This document shows positions 17,440 through 26,162 of a DNA stretch of 64,000 nucleotides, in pieces. Origin of the DNA: Planctomycetota bacterium (GTDB lineage: Bacteria > Planctomycetota > Planctomycetia > Pirellulales > Pirellulaceae). The stretch covers positions 1 to 64,000 of the forward strand of contig VGZA01000012.1 in NCBI GenBank assembly GCA_016872775.1, written 5' to 3'. The notes below the pieces were generated by a model. The model searched no databases. It had not been told where the DNA came from and was given only the letters and a program-made list of their open reading frames with translations. Made by a program: the position numbers and the translations under genes. Every line of letters starts with the position of its first letter. Position 1 is the first letter of the stretch.

Positions 17440-18273
17440 TCAAGGCTTCGGCTCTGGCTTCGTTTCAGGAGCCGGTTTGCCGCGCTTCTCTTCGGCAATC
17501 TTGATTACGTTCAGGAGCCAAGCCCGAGCCCGATCTTTGAGCATCGGATCTTTTTCGCATTCCTTGAGGATCTCCAGCACACGGTCATGTTGAATGGCCA
17601 GCGAAACGGCAGAAATGATCGCGGGCCGCGCAATCCGAAAATTGGCCATCGCGGCGCGGTTGGTGGTGTCCTCGGGGGGGCTGGGCATTTCGCCAGGCTG
17701 CGGGTCGCTCGGCGCAATCTGAAAGAAGTCGACGATCCTCCGCACCGGTTTGTCGTCCCCGGTCGCGAAGAACCATTCCCAGAGTTGATCCAGGTGGTAG
17801 GGCTCGAAAGCCATCGGTCCGCCGGCCACGATCGGTGGAGGAGCACGGCGGGACAACTCAACCTTGCCGTGATCCAACAGCCATTTCTTCGCTTCGTCGG
17901 TCTGCGAAACCCAGGCGGCGCGGTGGACGACAGCCCGGTCGACCACCGGCAGATCATTCAACTCGTCCAGCCAGTCCGCGATCTTATCGGGATTCGCCCG
18001 CATCACCTGGCCCAGGAACATTTCGTACGCTTCCGGCCGGTTGCCGCGCAACAATTTCAACTCGGCCATCTGCCGTACGCGTCGCGTAATCTGGTCCGGT
18101 TCGGGGTGCCGGTAAAAGGACATGACCCAGCGTCCCAATTCGGCCGGCGTGGGCAAATCGTCCAGGCCGAGTGCCCGGTTACCCCCGAGGAGAAGCCCGT
18201 CGAGGCACGACAGGAGTGCCACCAGAACGAATACGGACGATCGCAAACGGAGAGGCTGCAAAGTGTGGATCAT
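17440..18273 (-). CDS. Secreted protein of unknown function
   Basis: 277 residues with a signal peptide (VFVLVALLSCLDGLLLGG). The mature part is mostly helical, with LPTPAELGRWVMSFYRHPEP at its start, YEMFLGQVMRANPDKIADWL and WLLDHGKVELSRRAPPPIVA in the middle, and a Lys/Pro-rich tail. No catalytic motif is visible. It precedes the DUF1501 gene by 33 nt on the same strand, so it may belong to the same transcript. Confidence 0.72.
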   Translation of the reverse strand: MIHTLQPLRLRSSVFVLVALLSCLDGLLLGGNRALGLDDLPTPAELGRWVMSFYRHPEPDQITRRVRQMAELKLLRGNRPEAYEMFLGQVMRANPDKIADWLDELNDLPVVDRAVVHRAAWVSQTDEAKKWLLDHGKVELSRRAPPPIVAGGPMAFEPYHLDQLWEWFFATGDDKPVRRIVDFFQIAPSDPQPGEMPSPPEDTTNRAAMANFRIARPAIISAVSLAIQHDRVLEILKECEKDPMLKDRARAWLLNVIKIAEEKRGKPAPETKPEPKP

Positions 18274-18437
18274 GCTTGAAGCATACTCGATTTTCCACTG
18301 TTTCCAAGAGCTTTTGTCACCCCCTTTTTCCCGACGGAGCCCAGGGGTACTCTACAAGCGGTTGCGGCGCGCCAAGCGACGGGCAGGGCACCGTATTCCC
18401 GCGAACGCCTTTTGTCGACGGAAGGTAAGTCAGGCCG

Positions 18438-19673
18438 ATGAGCGATCCCTATTTCCAGCAGTTGTTTGCCGAACGAATTGGCGGTGTGAATTACGGTAAA
18501 GGCACGGAAATCTATAAATTCGAGAAGATCAAGCGGGCGAAACGCAAAGCATTGACGGACTACCCCCAACGGGCCCTGGTCGATTTCGGTATTGGCGAGA
18601 ACGACGCGATGGCGCCCGAATCCGTGCGGCGGGTGATGGTCGAGGAGATCAACCGTCCGGAGAACCGCGGTTATGCCGACAATGGGATCGCACTCTACAA
18701 AGAAGCGGTGGCGCGGTTCATGCAGCGTACGTTCCAAGTGACGCTCGATCCGCAGAAAGAGATCAATCACTGCATCGGTTCGAAGACCGCCCTGGCGATG
18801 CTGCCCGCCTGCTTCATCGATCCGGGCGACGTGACGCTGATGACCGTACCCGGCTATCCCGTCGCCGGAACGCATACCCGCTACTATGGCGGCAGCGTGC
18901 ATCGGCTGCCGCTTCTGGCCGAGAACGGTTTTCTTCCCGACCTGGCTTCGATCCCGGCCGACGTTCGGGAGCGCGCCAAGCTGTTGGTGATCAACTATCC
19001 GAACAGTCCCACGGGCGTGGTGGCGACGCGTCGGTTCTACGAACAGGTCATCCAATGGGCACTCGACAATAAGGTCGTGGTCGTGCAGGACGCGGCGCAT
19101 ATCATATTGAGTTACGACGGCGAACCGCTGAGCTTCCTGTCGGTGCCCGGCGCCAAGGACGTTGGCGTCGAAATCCATTCGATGTCCAAAGGCTATGATA
19201 TGATCGGCTGGCGGATCGGCTGGGTCTGCGGCAACGAACGGATCGTCCAGGCGTTGGCTGACGTCAAGGACAATTCCGATTCCGGCCAGTTCATCGCCAT
19301 CCAACGGGCCGCGGCCGCCGCGCTGGACGATACGTCGATTCCTGATCGCACACGGGAAAAATACCGGCGGCGTCTGCAAAAGCTGGTGACCATGCTCTCC
19401 AGCGCCGGGTTCCAGTGCAAAATGCCGGGCGGTACCTATTTCCTTTACGCGCGCGCGCCGAGCGCCGCGCGGGATGGAGCCTTGTTCGCCAACGCCGAAT
19501 CGGCCAGCCAGTACCTGATTACCCAGCACTCGATCGTCACCGTGCCCTGGGACGACGCCGGGCCGTTTCTGCGTTTTTCGGTAACCTACGAAGCCGACGA
19601 CGAGCGCGCGGAGGATGCTCTGATGGCGGAGGCTTTACAGCGATTGACGTCGGCCGAACTCAAGTTCAATTGA
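18438..19673 (+). CDS. dapL: LL-diaminopimelate aminotransferase
   Basis: 411 residues, the expected length. It is a fold-type I PLP aminotransferase with the PLP lysine in HSMSKGYDMIGWRIG, the YPNSPTG loop, and N-terminal features of DapL (FAERIGGVNYGKGTEIYKFE, DFGIGENDAMAPE, RGYADNGI). DapL makes LL-diaminopimelate from tetrahydrodipicolinate in one step, feeding lysine and peptidoglycan synthesis. Some planctomycete genomes lack the succinylase route and rely on it. GGAAGG lies about 15 nt before the ATG. Confidence 0.92.
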   Translation: MSDPYFQQLFAERIGGVNYGKGTEIYKFEKIKRAKRKALTDYPQRALVDFGIGENDAMAPESVRRVMVEEINRPENRGYADNGIALYKEAVARFMQRTFQVTLDPQKEINHCIGSKTALAMLPACFIDPGDVTLMTVPGYPVAGTHTRYYGGSVHRLPLLAENGFLPDLASIPADVRERAKLLVINYPNSPTGVVATRRFYEQVIQWALDNKVVVVQDAAHIILSYDGEPLSFLSVPGAKDVGVEIHSMSKGYDMIGWRIGWVCGNERIVQALADVKDNSDSGQFIAIQRAAAAALDDTSIPDRTREKYRRRLQKLVTMLSSAGFQCKMPGGTYFLYARAPSAARDGALFANAESASQYLITQHSIVTVPWDDAGPFLRFSVTYEADDERAEDALMAEALQRLTSAELKFN

Positions 19674-19706
19674 ATCGTTCCCGACTGAACCAGCCGGCCA
19701 ACCCCC

Positions 19707-20357
19707 ATGACCGAACCGCTGCTCCCTTCTTCGTTCCTCTTCAACTTCGCCGTCCCCTGCCGGTCGAAGGACCATCTCTGGTCGACGGCGGGAGCGAAGC
19801 TCGACGAGTCCTATCGCCTGCCGCACCTGGGGACCATGGACGGAAAGTCGACTTGGGCCGATCTGCGGATGGCATGGAGCTCGGAGGGGTTCGGGATCAC
19901 GTTGATCGTGAGTGGCAAACGGCAGCCGCCCTGGTGCCGCGGAACGCGGATCGAGGACAGCGACGGATTGCAGATCTGGATCGACACGCGCAACACTGCA
20001 AACATCCATCGCGCCAATCGATTCTGTCATCGCTTCGCCTTCCTGCCCACCGGCGGCGGTCGCAACCTGGAAAGTCCTTTTGCCGTGATGCTGGGGATCA
20101 ATCGGGCTCGCGAGAGCCCCAAACCGGTTCCCCACGGAACCCTGCCCGTGCTCTGCGCGCGCCGCATCGACGGCTATCGGCTCGAAGCGCACATTCCCGC
20201 CGCGGCGCTCACCGGCTTCGACCCCGTGGAACAACCCCGGGTGGGATTCATGTACGCGGTGATCGATCGCGAGTTAGGCTGGCAAACGTTGCGGCTGGGT
20301 CCGGAATTCCCGATCGACGAGGATCCGGAAATGTGGAGTTCCATGGAGCTGCGGTGA
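19707..20357 (+). CDS. CBM9-like carbohydrate-binding domain protein
   Basis: 216 residues, no signal peptide. The sequence fits a DOMON/CBM9-like sandwich: WADLRMAWSSEGFGITLIV, then EDSDGLQIWIDTRN, FCHRFAFLP, and EAHIPAAALTGFDP with a closing RVGFMYAVIDRELG. Such domains bind sugar ends; planctomycetes often carry them as stand-alone cytoplasmic proteins of unknown role. It starts 33 nt after dapL and ends 23 nt before the convergent rsfS gene. Confidence 0.8.
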   Translation: MTEPLLPSSFLFNFAVPCRSKDHLWSTAGAKLDESYRLPHLGTMDGKSTWADLRMAWSSEGFGITLIVSGKRQPPWCRGTRIEDSDGLQIWIDTRNTANIHRANRFCHRFAFLPTGGGRNLESPFAVMLGINRARESPKPVPHGTLPVLCARRIDGYRLEAHIPAAALTGFDPVEQPRVGFMYAVIDRELGWQTLRLGPEFPIDEDPEMWSSMELR

Positions 20358-20380
20358 GCGGTGCGACTTGTGGCGACCGT

Positions 20381-20770
20381 TCAGGCGGTGATCCGCTGCG
20401 CGTCGGCCCACAGGTCCTCCAGGCGGTAGAACGCCCGCGCTTCCTCTGTGAACAACTGCACAACGACGTCACCGTGGTCGAGCACAATCCAGCGGCTCTC
20501 GGCATAGCCTTCCATGTTGCGACGCCGATCGCCCATCTCGATGCGCAGCACGCGGTCGATCTCATCGGCGATCGCTCGCAACTGCCGCCCGCTGCGTCCG
20601 CTCACCAGGACAAAGTAGTCGAAGATCGACGTCAGCTTGCGCACATCCAGGATCAGAATCTCCTGGCCATTGTTTTCCGCCGCCGTGCGGGCCGCCGCCA
20701 ATGCGAGTTCCCGTCCACGGGTTGAATTCGTTGCTTGCGACTTCTGGACGTCCACCGCGCTACTTGCCAC
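20381..20770 (-). CDS. rsfS: Ribosomal silencing factor RsfS
   Basis: 129 residues from a GTG with GGAGG about 8 nt upstream; a longer ATG start at 20,821 lacks this support. The RsfS/Iojap signature is clear: DVRKLTSIFDYFVLVSGRS, then NMEGYAESRWIVLDHGDVVV and LFTEEARAFYRLEDLWADA. RsfS binds ribosomal protein L14 and blocks subunit joining when nutrients are scarce. The usual partner nadD is not adjacent. Confidence 0.93.
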   Translation of the reverse strand: MASSAVDVQKSQATNSTRGRELALAAARTAAENNGQEILILDVRKLTSIFDYFVLVSGRSGRQLRAIADEIDRVLRIEMGDRRRNMEGYAESRWIVLDHGDVVVQLFTEEARAFYRLEDLWADAQRITA

Positions 20771-20961
20771 TCTTACTCCTCCCGTCCCTGGGGGACGGCA
20801 CAAACTCGAATCCAACCCCAACCTCTGCTTTCCATTCTACACCGGTCCGCCAGGAAGGGTAGTGCGACGAATCCGCGGCGGCCGACGACGATATAATCGC
20901 ACATGGCCCCCGCCATCAGAGATTTCAGCGTACGAGTCAAAACGGCCACCTTGATAAAAAT

Positions 20962-22020
20962 ATGGACGCCATGCGACAGACAAGGACCATAACACGGCGG
21001 CCAGCGCTGCAAATCGTGGGTTGGATCGCCATCGCGACAAACCTCTTACCAGCCTCGACCGCCAGCCTTGCCCTACCCTGTTTCGACGGCGGCAGCAAGA
21101 CATCGGACCGAGTGCCCGTAAACGGCGACTCCGTCATTCGAGCCAGGTCGGGATCGTCGGAGATTGTGATTACGACCACGAATCGGCTGGCGGGAGCGAT
21201 CCATTCGCTGACCTGGAACGGCAAGGAATTCATCGACAGCCATGATCACGGCCGGCAACTGCAATCGGCGGCCAGTTTCGATCGAGCTGCTTCCGGGGAA
21301 TTCTGGGCGGAGTGTTACAATCCCACCGAGGCAGGCTCCCGCGCCGACGGCAGCGGCGGGAGATCGACGAGCCAACTTCTGCAAATCAGCGCCGAGGGAC
21401 GCGAACTGCGGACAAGCACACGGATGGCGTTCTGGCTTGCGCCCGGCGAGAGATCCTCGGGCAGGCCGGCACTGAACAGCACGATCTTGTCGAATCACCT
21501 GGTGACAAAACGCGTTCAGATCGGAGGCAGCTCGGAATTTGTTGCGCGTGCCAGGAAGGCGCTGGAGAATATCGTTGAATACGATGTCACATTTATCGTG
21601 CCGAAGGAGGAAGCGCACACCTACGCGCAGTTCGAAGCAGTGACGGGGTACATGCCGTCCGAATTCAGTCGATTCTGGAAATTGCCACGGAGTACCAGAA
21701 AGCTCGAACCGCTGGACGATGGACCTGGGGAACAGCCGCATCCCGTGATCTTCTCCAATCCGAGCGGCAGTCACGCGATGGGCGTATTTTCGCCGGACCA
21801 GCCCTCGCCCGGATTCGAAGATGCCGGTTATGGGCGGTTCCGATTCGAGCAGGAAAAAGTCGTGAAATGGAACTGTGTTTTTCGCCTGCGAGACAAACAA
21901 GGCATCGCAGCCGGCGAGTATCGCTTCCGCCAGTTCGTCGCTGTCGGCACATTGCAGGACGTCACGCGGGTGCTCGAAACACTATTCGACCTGTTCCCCA
22001 AGGAGCAGCCAGACAAATGA
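20962..22020 (+). CDS. Secreted galactose-mutarotase-like protein
   Basis: 352 residues with an N-terminal membrane/export segment (LQIVGWIAIATNLLPASTAS). The region NRLAGAIHSLTWNGKEFIDS followed by HGRQLQSAASFD is typical of the galactose-mutarotase-like beta-sandwich superfamily, in which the second segment lines the sugar site. Beyond this I do not recognise a family. The gene is divergent from rsfS; no Shine-Dalgarno is evident before its ATG. Confidence 0.68.
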   Translation: MDAMRQTRTITRRPALQIVGWIAIATNLLPASTASLALPCFDGGSKTSDRVPVNGDSVIRARSGSSEIVITTTNRLAGAIHSLTWNGKEFIDSHDHGRQLQSAASFDRAASGEFWAECYNPTEAGSRADGSGGRSTSQLLQISAEGRELRTSTRMAFWLAPGERSSGRPALNSTILSNHLVTKRVQIGGSSEFVARARKALENIVEYDVTFIVPKEEAHTYAQFEAVTGYMPSEFSRFWKLPRSTRKLEPLDDGPGEQPHPVIFSNPSGSHAMGVFSPDQPSPGFEDAGYGRFRFEQEKVVKWNCVFRLRDKQGIAAGEYRFRQFVAVGTLQDVTRVLETLFDLFPKEQPDK

Positions 22021-22107
22021 CCAACCAGGAATGACCGCAGCCGATCCTTCGCGGCAATAACTTACACGCGTGTCGCGACCGCAGTTTGGTAGCGGGCGAG
22101 TGACCCG

Positions 22108-23388
22108 TCATTCCCGGCGGCGGGGGGCCATGCTTGGAACGCGTTGATTGGCGGCGTACCAGGTGCGCCAGGCGCGTTGGTCGTAGCCGTAGCCGTAGTT
22201 GCCGGTGATGCGGTGCAAGGCTGTCAGGACCTCCTCGTTCTGCATCGGCACGATAACCACGTTCGATCCCTTGCCGACCGACAATGCGGCATTGTCCTGG
22301 CCGGCGCCCGGCCCGGAAACCGCTCGCGAAATCGTCGCCGTGTGCGTGCCCGCTTCGGAGCCGTCGGAAATCACCACTCGGTGCCGCGTGATCAACGCCT
22401 CGATCAGCGGCGGCACCGACGCCGGATCACTCAGGTGGCCCAGGGCGAACGCCGCCCGATTGACCTGGTCGTTCCGTACCGCGCGCAGCGCCAGCACATA
22501 CGCATCCACCACACCCGGCGCGCGCAAATCGACCAGGCAATCGATGCATTTGTAAAACAGGTCGCTATCGTTCGATTCCAGCGAAGTGTTGATCAGCGCT
22601 TCCAGTGCCGTCACGTGCTCGATTCGCGCAATCACGTCGACATAAAACAGCCGCAGCCAGGGAAGCGGCTCGGCATTCAGAAGCTGCAGCAGTCCCTTGA
22701 TCGCCAGTGGATCGCGGATCGCCGCCAGTTCGCCCCTGAAGCGATTCAAGCGATCTTGATCCTGCACCGACCGGCGCAGATTCTTCAGTCGCAACGTCCA
22801 ATCGCGGATCGCCTGCCGCGTCTGCAATTTTTCCTCGATCGCCTCGATCTCCTGCGGCAACCGCCAGCGGCCCTGGAAATACTCCATGCCCCGCTCGCGC
22901 GGAATCTCGCCCGGGAGCACCCAACGACCGTCGACATGCGTATAACCCAGCCCGTGACGCGCCTCGACGCAGTCCGGATCAAGTTCGATAATCCGCCGCA
23001 AATGGTGCGTTCGGAATTCCGGCAGCCGATTTTCACGGCACCATTCCGCCAGCTCCCATTGGGCGGGGACGCTGTTTTGCGTTCGAGGAGCGCGGCGCAC
23101 GTACTCCTGCTCCCGCGGCCGCTCCGATTCGATCCGCAGCAGGTCTTCACGAAACAATCGGATCTCGCCTCCCGACGTCGTGACGATGGTGAGCCACTCG
23201 GACCCGGCCGCCTGCCCGGGAGGAATCGTTCCCTCGATCGTACCTCCGTTGCGCAAATGCAACGTCTCCGCGCCGCAAGGCCGGAGCGGGAACAGCGCCA
23301 CAAACGCCAGCACCGCGACCCCAGGCGCGGAAGCCCGCCCGTCGGCCCGCAAGACAGCCTTTCCGCGATATTGACCGAACGGTGCCAC
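22108..23388 (-). CDS. Secreted HEAT-repeat/TPR-like protein
   Basis: 426 residues from a GTG at 23,388 preceded by AAGGAGAGG; another GTG 6 codons upstream is possible. A signal peptide (GVAVLAFVALFPLRPCGA) is followed by a small beta domain (LHLRNGGTIEGTI, EIRLFREDLLRIE), then a conserved planctomycete stretch (LDPDCVEARHGLGYTHVDGR) and HEAT-like repeats (DPLAIKGLLQLLNAEPLPWL, DPASVPPLIEALITRHRVV). The tail YGYDQRAWRTWYAANQR is typical of planctomycete HEAT proteins. No enzymatic motif is present. It follows lptB and the signal peptidase gene on the same strand. Confidence 0.78.
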   Translation of the reverse strand: MAPFGQYRGKAVLRADGRASAPGVAVLAFVALFPLRPCGAETLHLRNGGTIEGTIPPGQAAGSEWLTIVTTSGGEIRLFREDLLRIESERPREQEYVRRAPRTQNSVPAQWELAEWCRENRLPEFRTHHLRRIIELDPDCVEARHGLGYTHVDGRWVLPGEIPRERGMEYFQGRWRLPQEIEAIEEKLQTRQAIRDWTLRLKNLRRSVQDQDRLNRFRGELAAIRDPLAIKGLLQLLNAEPLPWLRLFYVDVIARIEHVTALEALINTSLESNDSDLFYKCIDCLVDLRAPGVVDAYVLALRAVRNDQVNRAAFALGHLSDPASVPPLIEALITRHRVVISDGSEAGTHTATISRAVSGPGAGQDNAALSVGKGSNVVIVPMQNEEVLTALHRITGNYGYGYDQRAWRTWYAANQRVPSMAPRRRE

Positions 23389-23447
23389 GCCATCCTCTCC
23401 TTCCACTCATTTGAGTATAGGAAGGCGGCGCAAGCAAATTCAATCGG

Positions 23448-24176
23448 TCAGGCGGCGGCCAGGTCATCCCCCAGATATTTGCGTTTGACTTCCGGGTGCA
23501 CGCGCACTTCCGCCGGCGTGCCGTGGAACAGCACATGCCCTTCATCGATCACATAGCAATGATCGACAATCTGCAGGATTTCCCGGGCCGCATGGTCGGT
23601 GATCAGGATCGCGATCCCCTGACGACTGAGTCCGCGGATGATCCCTTGAATGCTCTGGACCGTCACCGGGTCGATCCCGGCGAACGGTTCGTCCAGCAGG
23701 ATGATCTCGGGGTCGGAAATCAGGCAGCGGGCGATTTCCAGTCGCCGTCGCTCGCCACCGGAGAGAGCGTGGGCTCGCGACTTGCGCAGGTCGAGGATAT
23801 CGAACTGCTGCAGCAGTTCGCGGCAGCGGGCCTTTCGTGCGGAACGGCTCATGCCCAGCAATTCCATCATGCCCAGCAGATTCTGTTCCACCGTAAGCTT
23901 GCGGAAGATACTCGACTCCTGCGCCAGGTATCCCATCCCTCCATCGCGCGCCCGTCGGTACAGCGGCCAGCTTGTCACGTCCTGGCCATTCAGCATCACC
24001 GTTCCCGCGTCGGGTTCAATCAATCCGCAGGTCATGCGGAAGCTGGTGGTCTTGCCCGCTCCGTTGGGCCCCAACAGTCCGACGATTTCACCGCGGTCGA
24101 CCTCGAAACTGACGCCGTCGACCACACGTCGAGCGCCGAATGACTTCACTAATCCCTGCACCGACAGCACTGGCAT
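23448..24176 (-). CDS. lptB: LPS export ABC transporter ATPase LptB
   Basis: 242 residues, the normal LptB length. Walker A is GPNGAGKTTS, the ABC signature LSGGERRRLEIARCL and Walker B IILLDEPFAGIDP; the H-loop His is in ITDHAAREIL. GMGYLAQESSIFRKLTVEQN is characteristic of LptB rather than of other ABC ATPases. It powers lipopolysaccharide transport by LptFG from the inner membrane. Its presence supports an LPS-containing outer membrane. It lies 35 nt downstream of the signal peptidase gene. Confidence 0.92.
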   Translation of the reverse strand: MPVLSVQGLVKSFGARRVVDGVSFEVDRGEIVGLLGPNGAGKTTSFRMTCGLIEPDAGTVMLNGQDVTSWPLYRRARDGGMGYLAQESSIFRKLTVEQNLLGMMELLGMSRSARKARCRELLQQFDILDLRKSRAHALSGGERRRLEIARCLISDPEIILLDEPFAGIDPVTVQSIQGIIRGLSRQGIAILITDHAAREILQIVDHCYVIDEGHVLFHGTPAEVRVHPEVKRKYLGDDLAAA

Positions 24177-24211
24177 CGCTCAACCCTCCATGGTTCATGA
24201 GCCTGGGGCGA

Positions 24212-25957
24212 TTAATGGATCAGTCGCATCTTCTTCACATTGGGCAACAGGGGCACCGGCCGATTCCAGGAGTGCGGCCAATAGACCACCGCCGCCTTGC
24301 CGATCAACAGCTCGCGTTCCACGTACTTTTCCGACCAGCCGCGTGCATCCGCGCTGTGGGCGCTGTTGTCACCCATCGGAAAGTATTGGTCTGGTCCTAG
24401 CGGAAAATCCCGCTCGTGCCGCGCCCGGAACAAGCGGTCTGTCTTCCAGGTCGCCGGATTACGGAATACCACCGGGATCGACTGATCGATTCCCGGAAAA
24501 TGGTCGTAGTCGGACTCATAAGCCGAGGTGGAAGCGATGTAGTAGATGTCGCGCCACACGCGCATGCCTTGCGCGGTCACGCGCGCGCCGCGCGCCGCGA
24601 TGCCGACCGGTTGCAAGTCGCCAGAATCGTCCGGGCTCCAGACGGGAACCACGACGCGGTCGGGTGTCCCCGCGTAGGTTGTCGGTTTCGCGAAGGGCAC
24701 CAGTTCGTCGTTCACCCACAAGCGAATTTCATCGTCGAAATTGGAATACCTCACCGCGTATTTTCCTGGGCCGCGAATCGCCGTCTCCGCGGTCGGTTCG
24801 CCGTCGTCAAACACGATTTGTTCGCTGGATGTCGAGAGAGTCGCCTTCCCCGTCGCCAGTTCGATGGTGCAGTAGAAGTGCACTCCGCCCTCGACCAGGT
24901 CGAGCACCAGTTGCCCCTGCTTGTCCGCAACCACCAGCTCCGCTTCGATCGCCAGATCACCGACCCAGTTCTTGCCCAGCTGGCTCGGTTCAGGCTGGTA
25001 TCGAGCCGTGGAATCGACCTTGAAACTCGACGGCAATACCGACGGCACTTTGGGCACCGCATTGTACGCGCCGAAATCGGATACCAGCTCGCCGGCGAAC
25101 TCGTGCGGCAGCCCGAAGTCGTTCCCGCTCTCTACCGCCCGCTCGATACTCGACCAGGTCGGCCCATCAGGAACAACGTGGCGATAGCGCAACCACTGTT
25201 CGCCATCGTGCCCGTCGATCTCCACACCTTGCAGATCCGATTCCAACAAGCGCAGGCCTTGCGAATCGGGAAAAAACTGCCAGCGCGAAGGCCAGGAAAC
25301 TTTGTGCAGATCCGCGATCGCCGCGGTATGCGAAATATCATCGACCAGCTGCATCATCGCGATCTGCTTGTGGGGCGGCTTGCGAGCGATGCGGAACTCG
25401 GACTCACCTTCCTTGCGGATAAACACATCGCCGTATTTCAGCTTGATCGTCTCGTTGGGCAGGCCGATCAGCCGCTTGATATAGTTCACTTTCCCGTTTC
25501 CGGGAAACTTGAATACGATCACGTCCCAGCGTTCGGGTTCCGAAAGATCGTAGCTGAATTTGCTGACCAGAATCCGATCGCCCGTGAACGTTCCCTGATT
25601 GGCGTCCTCGTTCCAATCGAGCGTCATCGTATACCGGCACAGCGGACAGGTCGTGGCAACCGCGGTGCCCCAATCGTTGCCGGCCTGCCGGTCGTCGTTC
25701 TCGCAGCTGGCGCCCCCCTGATATGCGTGACCGCACTTCGAGCAGGTGACATCCTTATGGTTGCCCATCAACGTGGGTGCCATCGACCCTGTCGGGATCA
25801 CGAACGCTTCGGCCACGAATGTACGAAACAGGAACGCCAGCATGACCGCCACCACGATCGATTCCACCGTTTCCCGGTTGCTCTGGGGCGGGGCCGTTTT
25901 CTGGCCATCTTTCGGCTCATTTTTCGAGCCATCTTTGGCAGATTTCTTGTCGGTCAT
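24212..25957 (-). CDS. lepB: Signal peptidase I with zinc-ribbon and large beta insert
   Basis: 581 residues, more than twice the common bacterial form. One membrane helix (about 32-52) precedes the S26 catalytic core: Ser58 in IPTGSMAPTL and Lys161 in VNYIKRLIGLPNE, with the terminal box FPMGDNSAHSADARGW near 545. Between the Ser and Lys boxes lies a zinc-ribbon-like loop (CSKCGHAYQGG at 72-82, CPLC at 104-107). Between the Lys box and the last box about 350 residues are inserted, part of which (VGDLAIEAELVV, IRLWVNDELVPFA, VWRDIYYIAS) resembles a LamG/DUF1080-type sandwich. It should cleave signal peptides of exported proteins; the inserts may bind substrate or envelope. It precedes lptB. 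Confidence 0.9.
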   Translation of the reverse strand: MTDKKSAKDGSKNEPKDGQKTAPPQSNRETVESIVVAVMLAFLFRTFVAEAFVIPTGSMAPTLMGNHKDVTCSKCGHAYQGGASCENDDRQAGNDWGTAVATTCPLCRYTMTLDWNEDANQGTFTGDRILVSKFSYDLSEPERWDVIVFKFPGNGKVNYIKRLIGLPNETIKLKYGDVFIRKEGESEFRIARKPPHKQIAMMQLVDDISHTAAIADLHKVSWPSRWQFFPDSQGLRLLESDLQGVEIDGHDGEQWLRYRHVVPDGPTWSSIERAVESGNDFGLPHEFAGELVSDFGAYNAVPKVPSVLPSSFKVDSTARYQPEPSQLGKNWVGDLAIEAELVVADKQGQLVLDLVEGGVHFYCTIELATGKATLSTSSEQIVFDDGEPTAETAIRGPGKYAVRYSNFDDEIRLWVNDELVPFAKPTTYAGTPDRVVVPVWSPDDSGDLQPVGIAARGARVTAQGMRVWRDIYYIASTSAYESDYDHFPGIDQSIPVVFRNPATWKTDRLFRARHERDFPLGPDQYFPMGDNSAHSADARGWSEKYVERELLIGKAAVVYWPHSWNRPVPLLPNVKKMRLIH

Positions 25958-26162
25958 GAGTTCCCCGTTCCAGGTTTCGCATTCGTGGCAGGTTCGGCGG
26001 CGGCGGTCGTCGCGGCCACGTCCACCGTCATCCGATTCGTGTGGATGGCCCGATTATTGTCGATGGGCCTGCGCGCATCGGGAACGGAATATAGCGAATA
26101 ATCCGTTCGGCCGGTACGCGAAGTTGCCGGTGAAATGCCATCAGCCGGCAAAAACCGGCGGC

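Noticed and set aside
22144-23556. Long plus-strand frame of 470 codons
   Set aside because: It lies opposite the HEAT-repeat gene and the end of lptB. Its codons are the mirror of a high-GC gene, and it has no recognisable motif or signal.
24416-26101. Plus-strand frame of 561 codons
   Set aside because: It is antisense to the signal peptidase gene, whose catalytic motifs are certain; the Arg/His-rich translation is typical of a shadow frame.
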